A stretch of DNA of 64,000 nucleotides from Prorocentrum cordatum (GCA_963575745.1 CAUYUJ010001316.1:38589-102588); one strand, 5' to 3'. Shown: positions 9,484 to 20,776, counted from the first letter of the stretch. Made by a program: numbers and translations. The notes: generated by a model from the sequence alone, not told the origin.

Positions 9484-9522
9484 TTGGAACATCCCCCTTG
9501 TAGAGGGACAAGCCGACTTAAG
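9484..9522 (+). repeat. solo terminal repeat of composite element Q
   Basis: CATCCCCCTTGTAGAGGGAC followed by AAGCCGACTTAAG matches the right terminal repeat of the composite elements at 28531 and 33603 (CCCCCTGTAGGGGGACACGC, CCGACATAAGG). No Q core is present, so this is a solo end or a deletion product. Confidence 0.5.
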
Positions 9523-9527
9523 CATAC

Positions 9528-9697
9528 GCATAAACTGCCGGAGCTCCGCGCGGATCTCCCGGATCGGCGCCGGGCGCGCTGAGCCCGCCACAGGCGGCGC
9601 CGGAGGCGCCGCCATGGGGGGCCCCAGCGTCGACCCGGAGGAGGAGGAGGAGGAGGAGGAGGAGGAGGAGGGAGATCTCCGTGCGGAGCTCCGACAA
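9528..9697 (+). mobile_element. foldback element F, copy 2
   Basis: The left arm ATAAACTGCCGGAGCTCCGC continues CGCGGATCTCCCGG. The right arm GGGAGATCTCCGTGCGGAGC then TCCG is its reverse complement with few mismatches. The middle has GGCGCCGGAGGCGCCGCC and a (GGA)n run. The arms match those of F1 at 255-280. Confidence 0.6.
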
Positions 9698-9969
9698 TGC
9701 CGCCGACCTGTGGGTCTGAGGCGTGCGAGACTGCTCCCCCCCCAGTAATCTTTCTCCTGGGGACACCCAAAACGGCAATTCGACCCCCCCCCCGGCCGGG
9801 CACGATCGCACCATAGGGCGATATTGGGCCCAAAATTGGATCACAGGGCCCGAAGACCCTCTCCCAGACGGTCGAAGAGGGTCCCGAGACGCCCAGAAGT
9901 TGCCCCAAGACACTTCACTTGACTTCAAGACAGTTCAGGCACCTCCAAAGATGCCGCAAGAAGCTTCCA
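9698..9969. other. intervening sequence
   Basis: GC-rich, with poly-C runs at 9737-9744 and 9785-9793. No gene recognised. Confidence 0.4.
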
Positions 9970-10330
9970 AGCGCCTCCCCAGGGAGCCCACAAACAGAAA
10001 GTATCGTTCCATTCCCTCTGGAACTACGTGTATGTTTAGCCCATTCGCCTCTGCGGCTTCCCCATTGTTCAAGATGGCCCACGAGGCCTGGCCCAAAGAC
10101 GCTCCAACACCCAAAAGGCTCCCCAAAAGGGTTCCACAAGGCGGGCAACAATGCTCCTCTGCTGGCTTCCGACGGCCCCGAAACGTCCCAAGAGGGCGCC
10201 GTGAGGGGGATTTCGAACAGACATTTTGAGCTTGCGGCCTCCACGCGCCCTCAGGAGGCCTCACGGAGGCCCCAAGGGGTCCCCCAAGAAACCCACGAAC
10301 AGGACACTATCGTTCCATTCCCTCGCGAAC
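9970..10330 (-). repeat. dispersed repeat E, right arm of the inverted pair
   Basis: The reverse complement aligns with 7920-8300 over its whole length, including the GGAAGCCAGCAG and GAATGGAACGAT-type blocks. It is followed by the minisatellite in the opposite sense, as expected if the whole left block was duplicated in inverted orientation. Confidence 0.7.
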
Positions 10331-11162
10331 TGCCTGGCACACCCTGCCTGGCTGGCACGACTGCGCACACCCTGCACTGGCACAACTGGTACACCCTGCC
10401 TGGCACACCCTGCCTGGCACGAATGCGCACACCCTGCACTGGCACAACCAGCACACCCTGCCTAATTAGCCCTGCCTGGCACACCCTGCCTGGCACGGTG
10501 TGCCTGGCACGACTTCGCTCACCCTGCGCTGGCAAAGCTGGCACACCCCGCCTCGCCCTGCCTGGCACACCCTGCCTGGCACGACTGCGCACACCCAGCT
10601 CTGGCACAATTGGCACATCCTGCCTGGCACACCCTGCCTGGCACGACTGCGCACACCCTGCACTGGCACAACCAGCACACCCTGCCTAGCCCTGCCTGGC
10701 ACACCCTGCCTGGCACGGTGTGCCAGTTGTGCCAGTGCAGGGTGTGCGCAGTCGTGCCAGGCAGGGTGTGCCACGCGAAGCCAGGCAGGGTGTGCTAGTC
10801 GTGCCAGTGCAGGATGTACGCAGTCTTGCCAGGCAGCGCGTGCCAGGCAGGATGTGCCACGCAGGGCCAGGCAGGGTGTACCAGTCGTGCCAGTGCAGGG
10901 TGTGCCAGGCAGCGCGTGCCAGGCAGGGTGTGCCAGTTGTGCCAGTGCAGGGTGTGCGCAGTCGTGCCAGGCAGCGCCTGTCAGACAGGGCCAGGCGGGG
11001 TGTGCCGGTTGTGCTAGTGCAGGGTGTGCGCAGTCTTGCCAGGCAGCGCGTGCCAGGCAGCGCGTGCCAGTTGTGCCAGTGCAGGGTGTGCGTATTCGTG
11101 CCAGGCAAGCTGTGCCAGGCAGGGCCAGGCAGGGTGTGCCAGTTATGCCAGTGCAGGGTGTG
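10330..11162. repeat. palindromic minisatellite (TGGCACACCCTGCC units that switch strand at 10718)
   Basis: From 10330 to 10716 the units read TGGCACACCCTGCCTGGCAC, GACTGCGCACACCCTGCACT, GGCACAAC. From 10720 to 11162 the same units read as their reverse complement. The switch is at GGCAC-GGT-GTGCC (10712-10724), so several hundred bases on each side can pair. Frames through it encode repetitive low-complexity peptides and are not genes. Confidence 0.85.
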
Positions 11163-11164
11163 CG

Positions 11165-11521
11165 CATTCGGAGTCGTTGTCGGAGTCGTCGTCTTCGTAT
11201 TCGTCGTCGTCGTCGTCGCCACCGTGGGTGTCGTCTTTGTCGTCGTCATTGTCTTCGTCGTCTTCATCTTCGTCGTCGTCTTCTCCTTGTTTGTCGTCTT
11301 GGCACTTGAGTCGGAGTCGTCGCATTCCTCGCCGTCGTCGTTGTCGGTGTCGGTGTCGTCTGCGTCGTCGTCGTCGTCATCGTGGGCGGCGCCTTGCTGA
11401 TTCGTCGTTCGTCGTCGTTCGTCGGAGTCGTCGGAGTCGTCGGAGTCGGGGTCGGAGTCGGAGTCATCCCACGTACGTGCGTACGGATGTGTCGCCGTCG
11501 TCGTCGTCGACGCCGTCGCCG

Positions 11522-11553
<32 letters not shown>

Positions 11554-12115
11554 TTCGTCTCTATTGTCGTCTTCGGAGTCGGAGTCGGAGTCATCGTACG
11601 TGTTCGTCGCCGTCGACGACGTCGTCATCGTCGACGACGTCGTCGTTTTCGTCGTCGTCGCTGTTGTCATCGCCGCCGTCGTCGTCGGAGTCGTCGGAAT
11701 CATCGGAGTCGGAGTCTGAGATGGAGTCCTCGGGGGGTTTGGAATTATCGTCGTCGGCGGAATCGGAGGAGAAGCTGGAGCCGGAGTCGGAGTTGGAGTC
11801 GTCGTCGTCGTCGTCGTCGGTGTCAGAGTCGTCGTAGTCGTCGGAGTTTTTGGAGTCGTCGGAATCATCGGTGTCGGAGTCGTCGTCGTCTTCGTCGTCA
11901 TCTTCGTCGGCGTCGTCGTCATTGTCATTGTCGCCGCAGCTGTTGTCGTCGTGGTCTTCGTCCTCGTCGTGTTCGTCGTCGGAGTCGTCGCCACAATCGT
12001 CACCTTCGTGTTGATCATCACCATCATTTTCATCATCATCGTCATCATCATCATCATTGTTATCATCACCTTCATCAGCATCATCATCATCATCGCCGTC
12101 ATCATCACTGTCACC
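11165..12115 (+). repeat. (GTC/TCG)n-rich array of about 950 bp
   Basis: Long runs of GTCGTC and TCGGAGTCG, changing to CATCATCAT at the 3' end (12010-12110). Poly-Ser, poly-Asp and poly-Thr open frames arise in all phases and are rejected as proteins. Confidence 0.9.
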
Positions 12116-12149
12116 AGGAAGAAAACAGCGAGCATAAAGTATTATAAAC

Positions 12150-12228
12150 TTGCACGCATGCATCCACGCCGGGTCAAACTTGGAACGAGTAAGGTCTGAC
12201 TTGGAAGACTTGGCTGGTCATCTACCGT
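12150..12228 (+). repeat. segment shared with 9150-9235
   Basis: Same ordered blocks as the partner: GCATGCATC, GGGTCAAAC, TTGGAAC, ACTTGG, GGTCATCTACCGTA. A poly-G tract and a TATATA run (12250-12295) follow. Confidence 0.5.
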
Positions 12229-12419
12229 ATGGACATCTACTGGCCCTGGGGGGGGGGGCATGTGTATGTACATACATATATATATATATATATGTACACC
12301 TATAGATGCATGTATTTATAGCTCTGGCTCGAGCTTCCCGAGTTCTCCACAGCGGGGGTCACGTATGCCCATGACCCCGAAGATCGGGCTAGTCTTTCAC
12401 ACTGGCGGCCTGCAATCGA

Positions 12420-13079
12420 GAAATGGAGCATGTTGGTGCAGCGTTCTCCTCTGGCACCCAGACCAAGGCTATGACCGCCTGCGAGACACGCGTCGTAGGA
12501 GTCCCTGATTCGAAAGTCCAGTTGGCACCGCAACGTACGCAGCTTCACAGGGAACAAATTTTGCGGCACAGAGATACGGCTGAGCAGCCGATGATTTCGA
12601 CGGTCACACATAGTAAAACTATGGCAACGTTTCCCTGCTCTACGTGGCCGCGTTGGCGCCTCACGTCTGAAGAGACACATTCGATTACATGTTCATCACA
12701 ATATACGTCCCACCACTTGCCCAGCGAGCGACCACCGCGGCAAAGAACGACGTAATAGTTGACAAGCTCGTTGCCTACCTTCACGGCATCATTTCACACT
12801 TGCCGAATCGGACGTGCGTGTTCATAGGCACAAACCTGATCGACGGCGTCCAGATGCGCGCGAACAACGACGGGACCGCTGCGACTGGGAGTGCATGCTG
12901 GTGATATCGAACAGTATGTGGGCGAAGGGATTCACCAGCTCATGGAGGACTGCGCACTGCGCGCGACCAACACCTACCACCCATGCGGCTCGACATATCA
13001 TTTGACATCGCGGTCGCACAAGCCACACCGACTATTTAGTGATGCCGGTACGCCGTATCCCACGGCAGCGGCGTCATAG
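12420..13079 (+). pseudogene. remnant of a LINE-type apurinic endonuclease domain
   Basis: Two frames together resemble an endonuclease/exonuclease/phosphatase-fold nuclease of non-LTR retrotransposons. At 12689-12904 a TIYVPP stretch, a run of about 25 residues and a hydrophobic strand ending FIGTN stand where the family has (V/I)x(V/A)YxP and GDxN, with the catalytic Asp lost. At 12891-13079 another frame has ALRATNTY and GSTYH, matching the family's ...NTxFxxxxxxTY segment. Frameshifts separate the parts, so no product is expected. The assignment rests on motif order only. Confidence 0.4.
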
Positions 13080-14380
13080 CGTAACAGGGCCGATCGGCTT
13101 ACATCAAGACTACGATTTTTTCACTTCAGCGGCTGAATGACCACATGATGCGATCCATTGGTGTTGACTGTACCCTCACCTTCGACAAATCACGGAATGT
13201 AGTGCAGTGGGATTACACACGCATGTTTTTTTTTGCGCCAGGCACGACGAGACCTTCTCCGATTGGGGCAGCTCCGCGACGACATCGACATGGACTTGGC
13301 CCATCACCTGCACGCGCACGGCCACCGTGATAGGGCGGATTGGGCTGAGAACCGCACGGCGGAGACGGGATGGCAACACTTAGTATCGACTGTTAGGGCA
13401 CGATCTTTCGAGTGTTTCGAAGCGAAGCAGCCCACGATCGACCTCGAGTACCCGCAGCTTGGCGAGACACGCAGAGCCGTTCTACATGCACGGACGCCCG
13501 CGCGCCAGGATCTCATCGACGACCCCGAGAGCACCTTGATCCCCAGACGATGCAATGCGGAGCGCAAACATCTACGACGCCGACTACGCGAGCATCGCGG
13601 CGAACAACGCTTCCATGACAGCCAACAGGCTGACGAAGCAGGACCTGAGGCTGAAGTATGGCGCGCAGGTCGACAACATGCGGGGAATGGACAAGACCAT
13701 GAGACAAAGGCTGCTACTTTGACCTCCCCGAGCGCTCGCCCGTCGTTCAAGGCGCGCACAGAAAACGTGACTTCATTAGGGGCTGATGGTGGCATGAGAG
13801 CCGCACCTGTCGACATTCAGGAGTTCAGCCGCACTGCTGCCGAGCATGAGGACCGATTCTGGCCGTCAGCTCGCCAATTGCGCTACGCGCCATGCGATTT
13901 CACCGCGATCCAGGAACCAGCTGCGCAAGCATCGTAAACGACGAAAACCGCACCTGAATGGTCTCTACCTGCTGGTATATGGTTACTTCTGTTGGTGAAC
14001 CGCAACGACGATAGGAAACGCGACGGCAGCCTAGATCGCGATCCCACGACGGCTATTCCTGGACTGCTTCTCCGCGACACTCCCAGCCAGCTGCACTCCG
14101 CCAGCGCCAGCGTTTAAATGCATGGTGGAATTTATCGCAGGCATATCAGGTTAGCAAGGGGAATGCCAAGCCCCGCACGAGAGGTACACGCTTACTTCAC
14201 GGAAAATGCGCGTTCGGCAAAGTATGGGTAGCATCTTGCGGCAGATGCTCACAACCACGCCCCTGGGCGACACCGAGCACGGGCACGGGTGAGCACGATC
14301 GCGATCTGGGGCCATCACCGTCGGTTCGGCTTTCCAATTGCGCCTCGCTCAGTTGAGGATGAGCCGCATCGCCGCCGAGC
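13080..14380 (+). pseudogene. probable LINE inter-domain region, decayed
   Basis: This region lies between the endonuclease-like and reverse-transcriptase-like remnants, where LINE proteins carry a long variable linker. The longest frame (13233-13937) is rich in Arg, Glu and His without a recognised domain. It is included because the flanking remnants are in the same order and strand as in one element. Confidence 0.25.
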
Positions 14381-15118
14381 GTGACGTGTCGAACGCCTTC
14401 GCCTCGGTTGGCCACGCGTTCCTCGACGCTGCCGCGGGCGAGATACATCCCGGGCGACTGCGCAATCATGAGAGGCCGACGCCGACGAGCAGCCAGCGCG
14501 AATCGGGACGGCATGGGCACTCGGGGCTATCAGAACATGGTGGGGCGCTTCATGGGCGACTCCGGCGCGGCAATCAAGTTCCGCGTGTCCTTCGCGCTTC
14601 CGACAGTCGCGCGGAACGGGGCGCCCGCCACAGACCGCGCAATTTCGATGCATGTTGGCTGCAAATTCACGAGCACGAGCGTTGACACCAGCGCGCGGAA
14701 GTGCGCCGACGACTTCGCAAGGGCCTACCTGTGCCGCGACGTTCTGATGGCAGCGTGCAAGATCCATCGTGCCGACGGCGCCTTCATGACCGAGCTCCAC
14801 GAGATAGGCCTCCAGCAGAACGAAGGCAAGAAAGCAGCGCCCCCCACCTTCGCCGGCAGGGGCGCCAGCCGGCGCTTGATCCTTGCGCTGCGGCAAGGCA
14901 AAGGTCGACGGCGAGGCGCGCTCTCCCGCGCTCTTCCCGGGCGCCCCCATGCAGGCCAATTCGCAGAACCACGCGAAGATCAAGGCACGTTGCGTTGCAG
15001 CCGCTCGAGGATGGCGCAGCGTGGGGTGCTGGATACCGCCAGCATCGACACCAGCATTGGAAGCACGTTACTCACCAGGGCCCAACTCGATCGCGCCGAT
15101 GCCCGCGCTGCTAGATAG
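14381..15118 (+). pseudogene. remnant of a LINE reverse transcriptase
   Basis: The 245-codon frame carries CADD at 14702-14713 (residues 108-111) in place of the catalytic (Y/F)xDD box. After it come an amphipathic stretch and HEIGLQQNEGKK (about 14797-14832), matching the conserved GLxxNxxKT motif about 30 residues beyond the active site. A second frame at 14883-15218 continues with Arg/Lys- and Trp-rich sequence (KARCVAAARGWRS), like the thumb region of these proteins. The fingers and the QGDPLSP-type motif are not visible. Probably one dead LINE together with 12420-14380. Other reverse transcriptase types are possible. Confidence 0.45.
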
Positions 15119-16587
15119 CCCGTGCACCGCTGCAAGGCACCGCCAACATCATGCGTGCCTCGGGCGACGGGGATGCCAGCGGCGCCATCGAGGTGGCGCG
15201 CGCAATCTCATTCCATGAATTATGGAAGCGTCTCAAGATGGCGCCGCCATCGCTCGACGAGCAGATGCTGCGGCCCAAGCGCCGCCAACGCGTCGCTCGG
15301 CCCCGACTCGCGGCGACAACCTTTGGCGCATGTAGGTTTGTCGAGGAAATGATGTTTCTGAATGCTTTCGCCCATTGAGATTTTGCGCCCTACGCCGGAG
15401 CGAGATGCATTCGCCAGGCCCACGATTGCTCGCGCGCGCAAGTGGCGGCTGGAACAACCCGCTCCGCCGCGTAGGAATCCGGCGACAGACGCTTGCTGGA
15501 TCGGCCCCCGCACGCGCGGCCTCCCGTGTGAAGACGGTTCAGTAGGTCTGTATTTAAGAAGCGAAACATGCGCTCCGAGCACGTCAAACTACGAGTGGGG
15601 AGCGGGGCGAACACTGACGAGTGCGCGAGCGTATTTGGACCGCAAGTGCGAACCACTGCCCGAGCTGCCGATCGACATTCGCGAGCCGACAGACAGCGAT
15701 AAATCACATAGCGGCTGCCTTTCGCGTTGGACGATGTCAAGAACACTGATCCGCGTGCGCCTTCGAAGCGAACGACTCCGCGCAGCTGTCATGCCCGAGC
15801 GAGGAGCGCGAGCTCATCGTCTCCAACCTCCCAGAGTTCCAGGCTCACATTGCCGCAACTCGCCCCCCGACACCTCGGCCAGATATTACGGACGGACTCA
15901 CTGCCCGCCGATGGCGAGCGCGCGTTTGCGCGGCGGCGAGCACCGCGCCAGCGCAGATGCAACGACGTCGAGAGGAGGCCCCGCGGCGAGCGGCAGACAG
16001 GCGCGAAGACCTTGTCCAAAAAGCTCCTCGGTCTGAATCACTGCAAATCGAGAGTTTGGAGCTGAGGGGCAGGCGGCGCATGTTTCTCATCGCAAAAAAG
16101 TTGCGACTGAATGTGGCGACGAGACAGAGACAGACCGAAGCCATCTCGTTCAGGGACCGGGCGCGCGCAGGTGCATATGCCGAGAAGTTCAGTCAGCAGC
16201 GACATTCCAGGGCAGCAGATCGACGCACAACTGGACAAGATAGAGAAGATCGGCTCCGCGGCGCTCGCAGGTCTCCTCGAAGGCCTCAGTCAAGAAGGCA
16301 CCCCCGACATTGCACCCGACCAGCAGAAACTGAGGGCATTCAGCGGCGAGCTCCAGCAGACGGGCCTCAAGCTTATCGCGGAGCTCGGGCCCGTGGCGAG
16401 GGCAAGCAACACGCGCGACCAGGGCCAGTTCAAGACGAAGCTGAGCTACCAGCACAGTAGCGACGTCGACTCCACGGCGGTCTTCGAGGCGCCCATCCTG
16501 ACGGGCGCGAACCACAAGCCAAGACAAGGCCCAATGGCACACACGGAGCGAATCCTACACGCACAGTTCGGAAAATGACGGACATGA
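15119..16587 (+). other. unrecognised low-repeat sequence with several overlapping frames
   Basis: It lacks simple repeats and could hold exons. The frame at 16111-16578 reads like ordinary soluble protein, with an amphipathic helix-like stretch (DAQLDKIEKIGSAALAGLLE) and a second helix near 16335-16400, but no family is recognised. It may be 3' LINE sequence or part of a host gene. Confidence 0.3.
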
Positions 16588-16687
16588 TCGTGAGCTAGCA
16601 GATGCCATCCCCCGAACGTGCTGGACACGTCATAGCTGCGCGCAGCGAAGCCCGTCCTACATTCCCCAGTATACAGACAGCGAAGGC

Positions 16688-17040
16688 ATGGGCACCCCTA
16701 GTCGGAGCTCTCCGCCTTTGCAGATATCACCCCCGGCAGTCTCTCAGAGCAACGGTAGCCACCTTATTCAGACATCGTCATCGCTGAAAGCATCTAGATA
16801 CTCTCAGGGCATGGTAAGCCCCATTCTGAGTCCGCCGACACCGCAGACAGCATCAGTTGTCTCCCTCTGCATGGGAAGCCCACCGCAGAGCTCGCCTACA
16901 TCGCAGGAGGCATCTACAGCAGTCTACCAGGGCATGGTGAGTCAGAGTTCGCCGTCATCGCAGAGGGCACCAACCGTTTCTCATGGCATGGGGGGCCCAG
17001 CTCGGCGGTCGCCGGCGCCGGCGACCACGCTTATACGTGT
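16688..17040 (+). repeat. degenerate about 60-bp tandem repeat with a Ser/Pro-rich open frame
   Basis: The unit encodes variants of GM(G/V)SPxxSSPxSQxA(S/P)xV, four to five times, each beginning with GGCATGG. Unit length is near 60-66 bp and stays in frame. It could be a coding minisatellite in a Ser/Pro-rich protein, but start, stop and neighbours are undefined because the frame runs into TATACA repeats. Confidence 0.45.
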
Positions 17041-17092
17041 TGCTGATAAGGCAGCATCGCTGCTCGCACACGCTCTTGCCGTCGCTTTATAC

Positions 17093-17305
17093 TCATTATA
17101 TATATATATATACATGTATATATACATATACAAGTGCATACACATTTACATTTACACCTACATGTACACTTACATTTGCCTATACACATACACTTACATC
17201 TACATATACATATACATATACGTATACTTATACATATACATATACACATACATATACATATACATATACACACATACACATACACATACACACACACATA
17301 TAGAA
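17093..17305 (+). repeat. TATACA/CA microsatellite
   Basis: Continuous ATATACATATACA variants, ending in CACACATACACA. Confidence 0.95.
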
Positions 17306-17715
17306 ACAACAACAAATCATGAGTGTGCCTCCTGCGCCTAGTGCCTCCGCTCCCCGCCCCTTCCTCTATGCCTGAGCATATGCCGACCAGCGCCAGCATT
17401 CCGCTTCGAACTTCTAGGGACACCGTCTTTGGGAGCGAAAATGCTCCGAAGAGGCTCCGTTTCGTCCGTGCCCCCTTTCCAAGCCTCTGCGCCAACAAAT
17501 TTCGACTCGTGGCGCCTCTTTCCCTCGCGTATCCAGGCAAACCCAGCGATCGACAGCCATAGTGAGACCCGTGGGATTTAGCAGGCGCTACGACCTGCTG
17601 AGTGATTTTCGTCAGTGAGTGACGTCACGGCTTCTGTTCGGGAGCAGCCCGATCCTGGAGGCACCCTGAGTGCGCCGACTTCACGAACTGCTGCCCCCAA
17701 GGGGTCCGATCCGTT
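17306..17715. other. intervening sequence
   Basis: Unique-looking sequence. No gene, RNA or repeat recognised. Confidence 0.35.
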
Positions 17716-17893
17716 ACACATCTATATAGATATAAACGTACGTATGTAAGTGTGTATGTATATCTAGATTTGCATGTATATATATATATGTGTGTTTATG
17801 TATGTATGTATGTATGTATGTATGTATGTATGTATGTATGTGTATGTGTGTATATATATATATATATGTATGTGTGTATGTATGTGTGTGTGT
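17716..17893 (+). repeat. TATG/TGTA microsatellite
   Basis: A TATGTATG run with TATATA and TGTGTG interruptions. Confidence 0.95.
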
Positions 17894-18575
17894 CCGGATT
17901 CACCGCTCTCCGAGGTTCCCGAATCTCGATCCCCAAGGAAGTGGTAATACATAAATCCCCGCCCCCAGCTTCATCGGGGCAAAGCGTCGGTGAGGCCCGT
18001 CGTTGGCATTGCCTCTGGTGCGGGCCCACAGGGCCCCCCCCCCCGAACATTGGCCTGCGCGCTCGGATTGGGCCTCCCCGCGTCGTTCCCCCCCGCCAAT
18101 CAGGTCGTCCCTGCTCGTCGCCCCCTCACCAGCATCGGCTTGCGCGCTTGGATTTGGCCTCCCCGCGGTCCCCTGAGAAGGGCGTTTTTGCGCGCAGCCG
18201 AGTTTGGGCAGGTCGGTTGTGACTCGGCGGCGAGCGAGGGGGGGGGGAAGTGAGAAGGGGCGGGCCTACTCAGAAGTCTCGGGAGTCCCCCGGCCTTGTG
18301 AGAAGTTTCCTGCGCCTTCCCCGAAGACACAAAAAACTTCTCAGAAGGCGGGAAGGCTTCTGAGCAGTCCCGCCGCCTTCTGAGAAGGCCTTCTCCTTCT
18401 CATTTCCCCCCCTCGCCCGTCGCCGAGTTCTGACCCTCGCCCGCGCCGATCAATTTCCCATGCCAGGCTCGCTGGACGGGCGGCGCTCATCCCCAGCAGA
18501 GGGTGCGCCTGCCGGACTCCCGGCGCGCGGGCCAAGCCGTCCGCCGAGGGCGCAGGGCCCGCGCGCGAGCCGACA
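17894..18575. other. GC-rich intervening sequence
   Basis: Two direct copies of a CTTGCGCGCTTGGATTTGGC-like segment lie at about 18050-18080 and 18130-18160. From 18270 to 18400 GAGAAG/CTTCTC blocks recur in both orientations (GAAGGCGGGAAGGCTTC, CCGCCTTCTGAGAAGGCC) and could form hairpins. No gene recognised. Confidence 0.4.
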
Positions 18576-18709
18576 CGCGCGCACGCACACACGCACACAC
18601 GCACACACGCACACACGCACACGCACACGCACACACACGCACACGCACACACACACACACACACACGCACACACACGCACACGCACGCACACGCACACGC
18701 ACACACACG

Positions 18710-18741
<32 letters not shown>

Positions 18742-18752
18742 CACACACATTT
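18576..18752 (+). repeat. CA microsatellite with regular CG interruptions
   Basis: (CA)n with CGCACA interruptions throughout. The frames consist of TH or CV dipeptides and are not genes. Confidence 0.95.
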
Positions 18753-18817
18753 CAAGCACATTTCTGGGGGCGTCTGCGACCTTGTGCGCAGCACCATGGC
18801 GAAGAAAGGTTGGGCGA

Positions 18818-18874
18818 GAGAGATAGGGAGAGAGAGAGAGAGAGAACGAGAGAGATAAAGAGAGAGTGAGAGAC
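18818..18874 (+). repeat. GA microsatellite
   Basis: GAGAGA tract shortly 3' of the CA array. Confidence 0.9.
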
Positions 18875-19078
18875 ATACATATACACACACACAAACACTT
18901 TGGTCGCATGCAGCCGAGGCAGAAGCCACACACACACAAGCACGCGAACACATGCACGCACACGTTTGCCTCCAGCGGAAGATTGAGCTAGACTGGGCTA
19001 CAAACTGGGCTGCATACTGGCCAGATTCCAAACGGCGTAGCGAGGGTGTGGTTACGTTAGGGCGAGCTTGCGCAGGGC

Positions 19079-19150
19079 AAACACGCACACGCACACACAC
19101 ACACACATACAACACCAACGCACACGCACACGCACACGCGCAAGCACACA
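19079..19150 (+). repeat. CA microsatellite
   Basis: ACACGCACACGCACACACAC run with CAACACCAACG interruption. Confidence 0.9.
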
Positions 19151-19590
19151 CTGAAGTGGTATGACACCTGCGTCAGGGACTCAACACGATCAAGTTGCAC
19201 AAGTCTGAAAAAACAATTTGAGCCCTCACGAGCGGGGCGGCCGTGACGATGCTGTTCATTGCTCAAGGCAGTATCTCGTTGTTTTTCCCCCGAGAGACAC
19301 TGCACACATCAACAACAACAACAGTTCCGAGACGAGACCACACTGGTGTTATTTCAGCCCTGACTCGAGATCTCATGCGCCTGCTCGGCAGGTGTGCGCT
19401 GCGCGCTAGCTTGAAGCCGGCCACCCTGCAGCAGGGGTAGAGTGGCACGGGCCTGCCGCCATCGGGGCCCCCCAAAAGCCCAGCAAGCGTGAAGGCCCCC
19501 GGGTGGGCAGGCAGAAGCGAGAGGCGCGAGGAGAGGAGGGATAGAAACGTGCGAGCCAACAGGCTGGGTCTGGAGGCGCGAAGCCGAACA
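19151..19590. other. intervening sequence
   Basis: No gene recognised. Contains a short CAACAACAACAACAG run at 19309-19324. Confidence 0.35.
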
Positions 19591-19735
19591 CTGAGACACA
19601 CACACACACACACACGCATAAACACAACCAAACGCACACACACACACACTCACGCACACTCACGCACGCGCAGACACGCAAGTGCACGCACATCTATAGA
19701 CGCAGGCACCGATGCACAAACGCACGCGCACCCGT
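19591..19735 (+). repeat. CA-rich microsatellite, decayed
   Basis: CACACACAC and ACGCACACTCACGC repeats, fading into GCACAAACGCACGCGCAC. Confidence 0.8.
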
Positions 19736-20101
19736 TCGCGAGACTCTTTATTTATGAAGCCACCGCGGGGCCATCGCGATCATAATTTGGTCGGAGCCGC
19801 CGCTCAGCAGCCTGTGCGGCTCGACCGCAGGCTGTCCCCGGCGCAACCCGCCGAGCCGGCGCTTCTCATCTGTGCATTTTTGATGTGTGGTGCGTAATAT
19901 CGGGGGCGGAAAAGAGGGGGGTGATGACTAGGGGGGGATGGATATCATGGCGTGGGCCATGATAGTTCTCCAGATCTCATGGCGCCTCTTCTTGCTTCAT
20001 TACGTCCCTGGCCCCCCTGCGGGGCCGCGCACATGCCGCCGGTCATGATTTGCACCCCCCCGTCTTGGACCCCCCTCTCTTGGCCGCTCCCGAAATACTC
20101 C
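19736..20101. other. intervening sequence
   Basis: No gene recognised. Poly-G runs at 19914-19920 and 19931-19937. Confidence 0.35.
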
Positions 20102-20308
20102 AGGCCTCCTAGATGGGGTCCGAGTAGATGGGGTCGGAGGGTCGCGCCGCATCGCCGATGCATCGACGATGCGGCGCGATGTGGAGACCGTGTTTCCCCA
20201 CGCCGGCGTCGCCGATGCACTGCCGACGTCACCGATACATCGTTGATGCATTGACGATGCGGCGCAATCCTTCGACCCCATCTATTAAGGCCCCATCTAG
20301 GAGGCCTC
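20102..20308 (+). mobile_element. foldback element family D, full copy
   Basis: AGGCCTCCTAGATGGGG on the left is the exact reverse complement of CCCCATCTAGGAGGCCT on the right. Next inward, GTAGATGGGGTCGGAGG pairs with TCGACCCCATCTAT, then CGCCGCATCG with CGATGCGGCG. The centre consists of GATGCATCGCC-like units. About 55 bp of imperfect stem on each side. Confidence 0.8.
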
Positions 20309-20618
20309 TAAATAGGTTTTTGGGGATATGCGTCTCACGTGGTGAGGCAGGCTCGTGTTGTGCCGACGCGGTGGCGACGGCCAACGCCGGCGTTCAAGAT
20401 TCAACGCCGCCAGAGGCCCGGAACCGGTGGATATCGAGCGACTCTGCGCGATCGTCGGGGACGTCTGAGAATGGGGTGACGGCCCGGGACTAGCCGAGGG
20501 AGGGCATCATGGTTGGGGTCGTGTTGTGTCCCAGGCCTCAAGGCCCCCTCCCTTTTTTTTCTTCACGCACTCCCCGGCCCCCTCCCTCTCTCCGCGCACG
20601 TGCCTCGGGCCATGACTT

Positions 20619-20776
20619 TCAGGAGGGAAAAACACAGACACAATTAATCGTCAAGTCCCAGGAGAATATGTGAAAATATGGGAATTGGGCGGAGAGACAG
20701 AAACCCAGAAAACATGGGAAAATATGGGGAATCATTTTATTTGTGTGTATTTTTATTTGTGTGTCCCAGGGCCCCT
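20619..20776 (+). mobile_element. MITE-like element family B, copy 3
   Basis: TCAGGAGGGAAAAACACAGA at the left and GTCCCAGGGCCCCTT at the right, with the AAAATATGGGAATTGGG and ATTTGTGTGTATTTTTATTT blocks of the family. Confidence 0.8.

Noticed and set aside
10330-11162. Cysteine-rich repeat protein (frames with CASAGC and CQAGC repeats)
   Set aside because: The repeat is the minisatellite unit. The strand switch at 10718 destroys any common reading.
20128-20290. Coding exon with His/Arg-rich frame
   Set aside because: It lies entirely inside foldback element D and varies in length with its GATGCATCGCC units.
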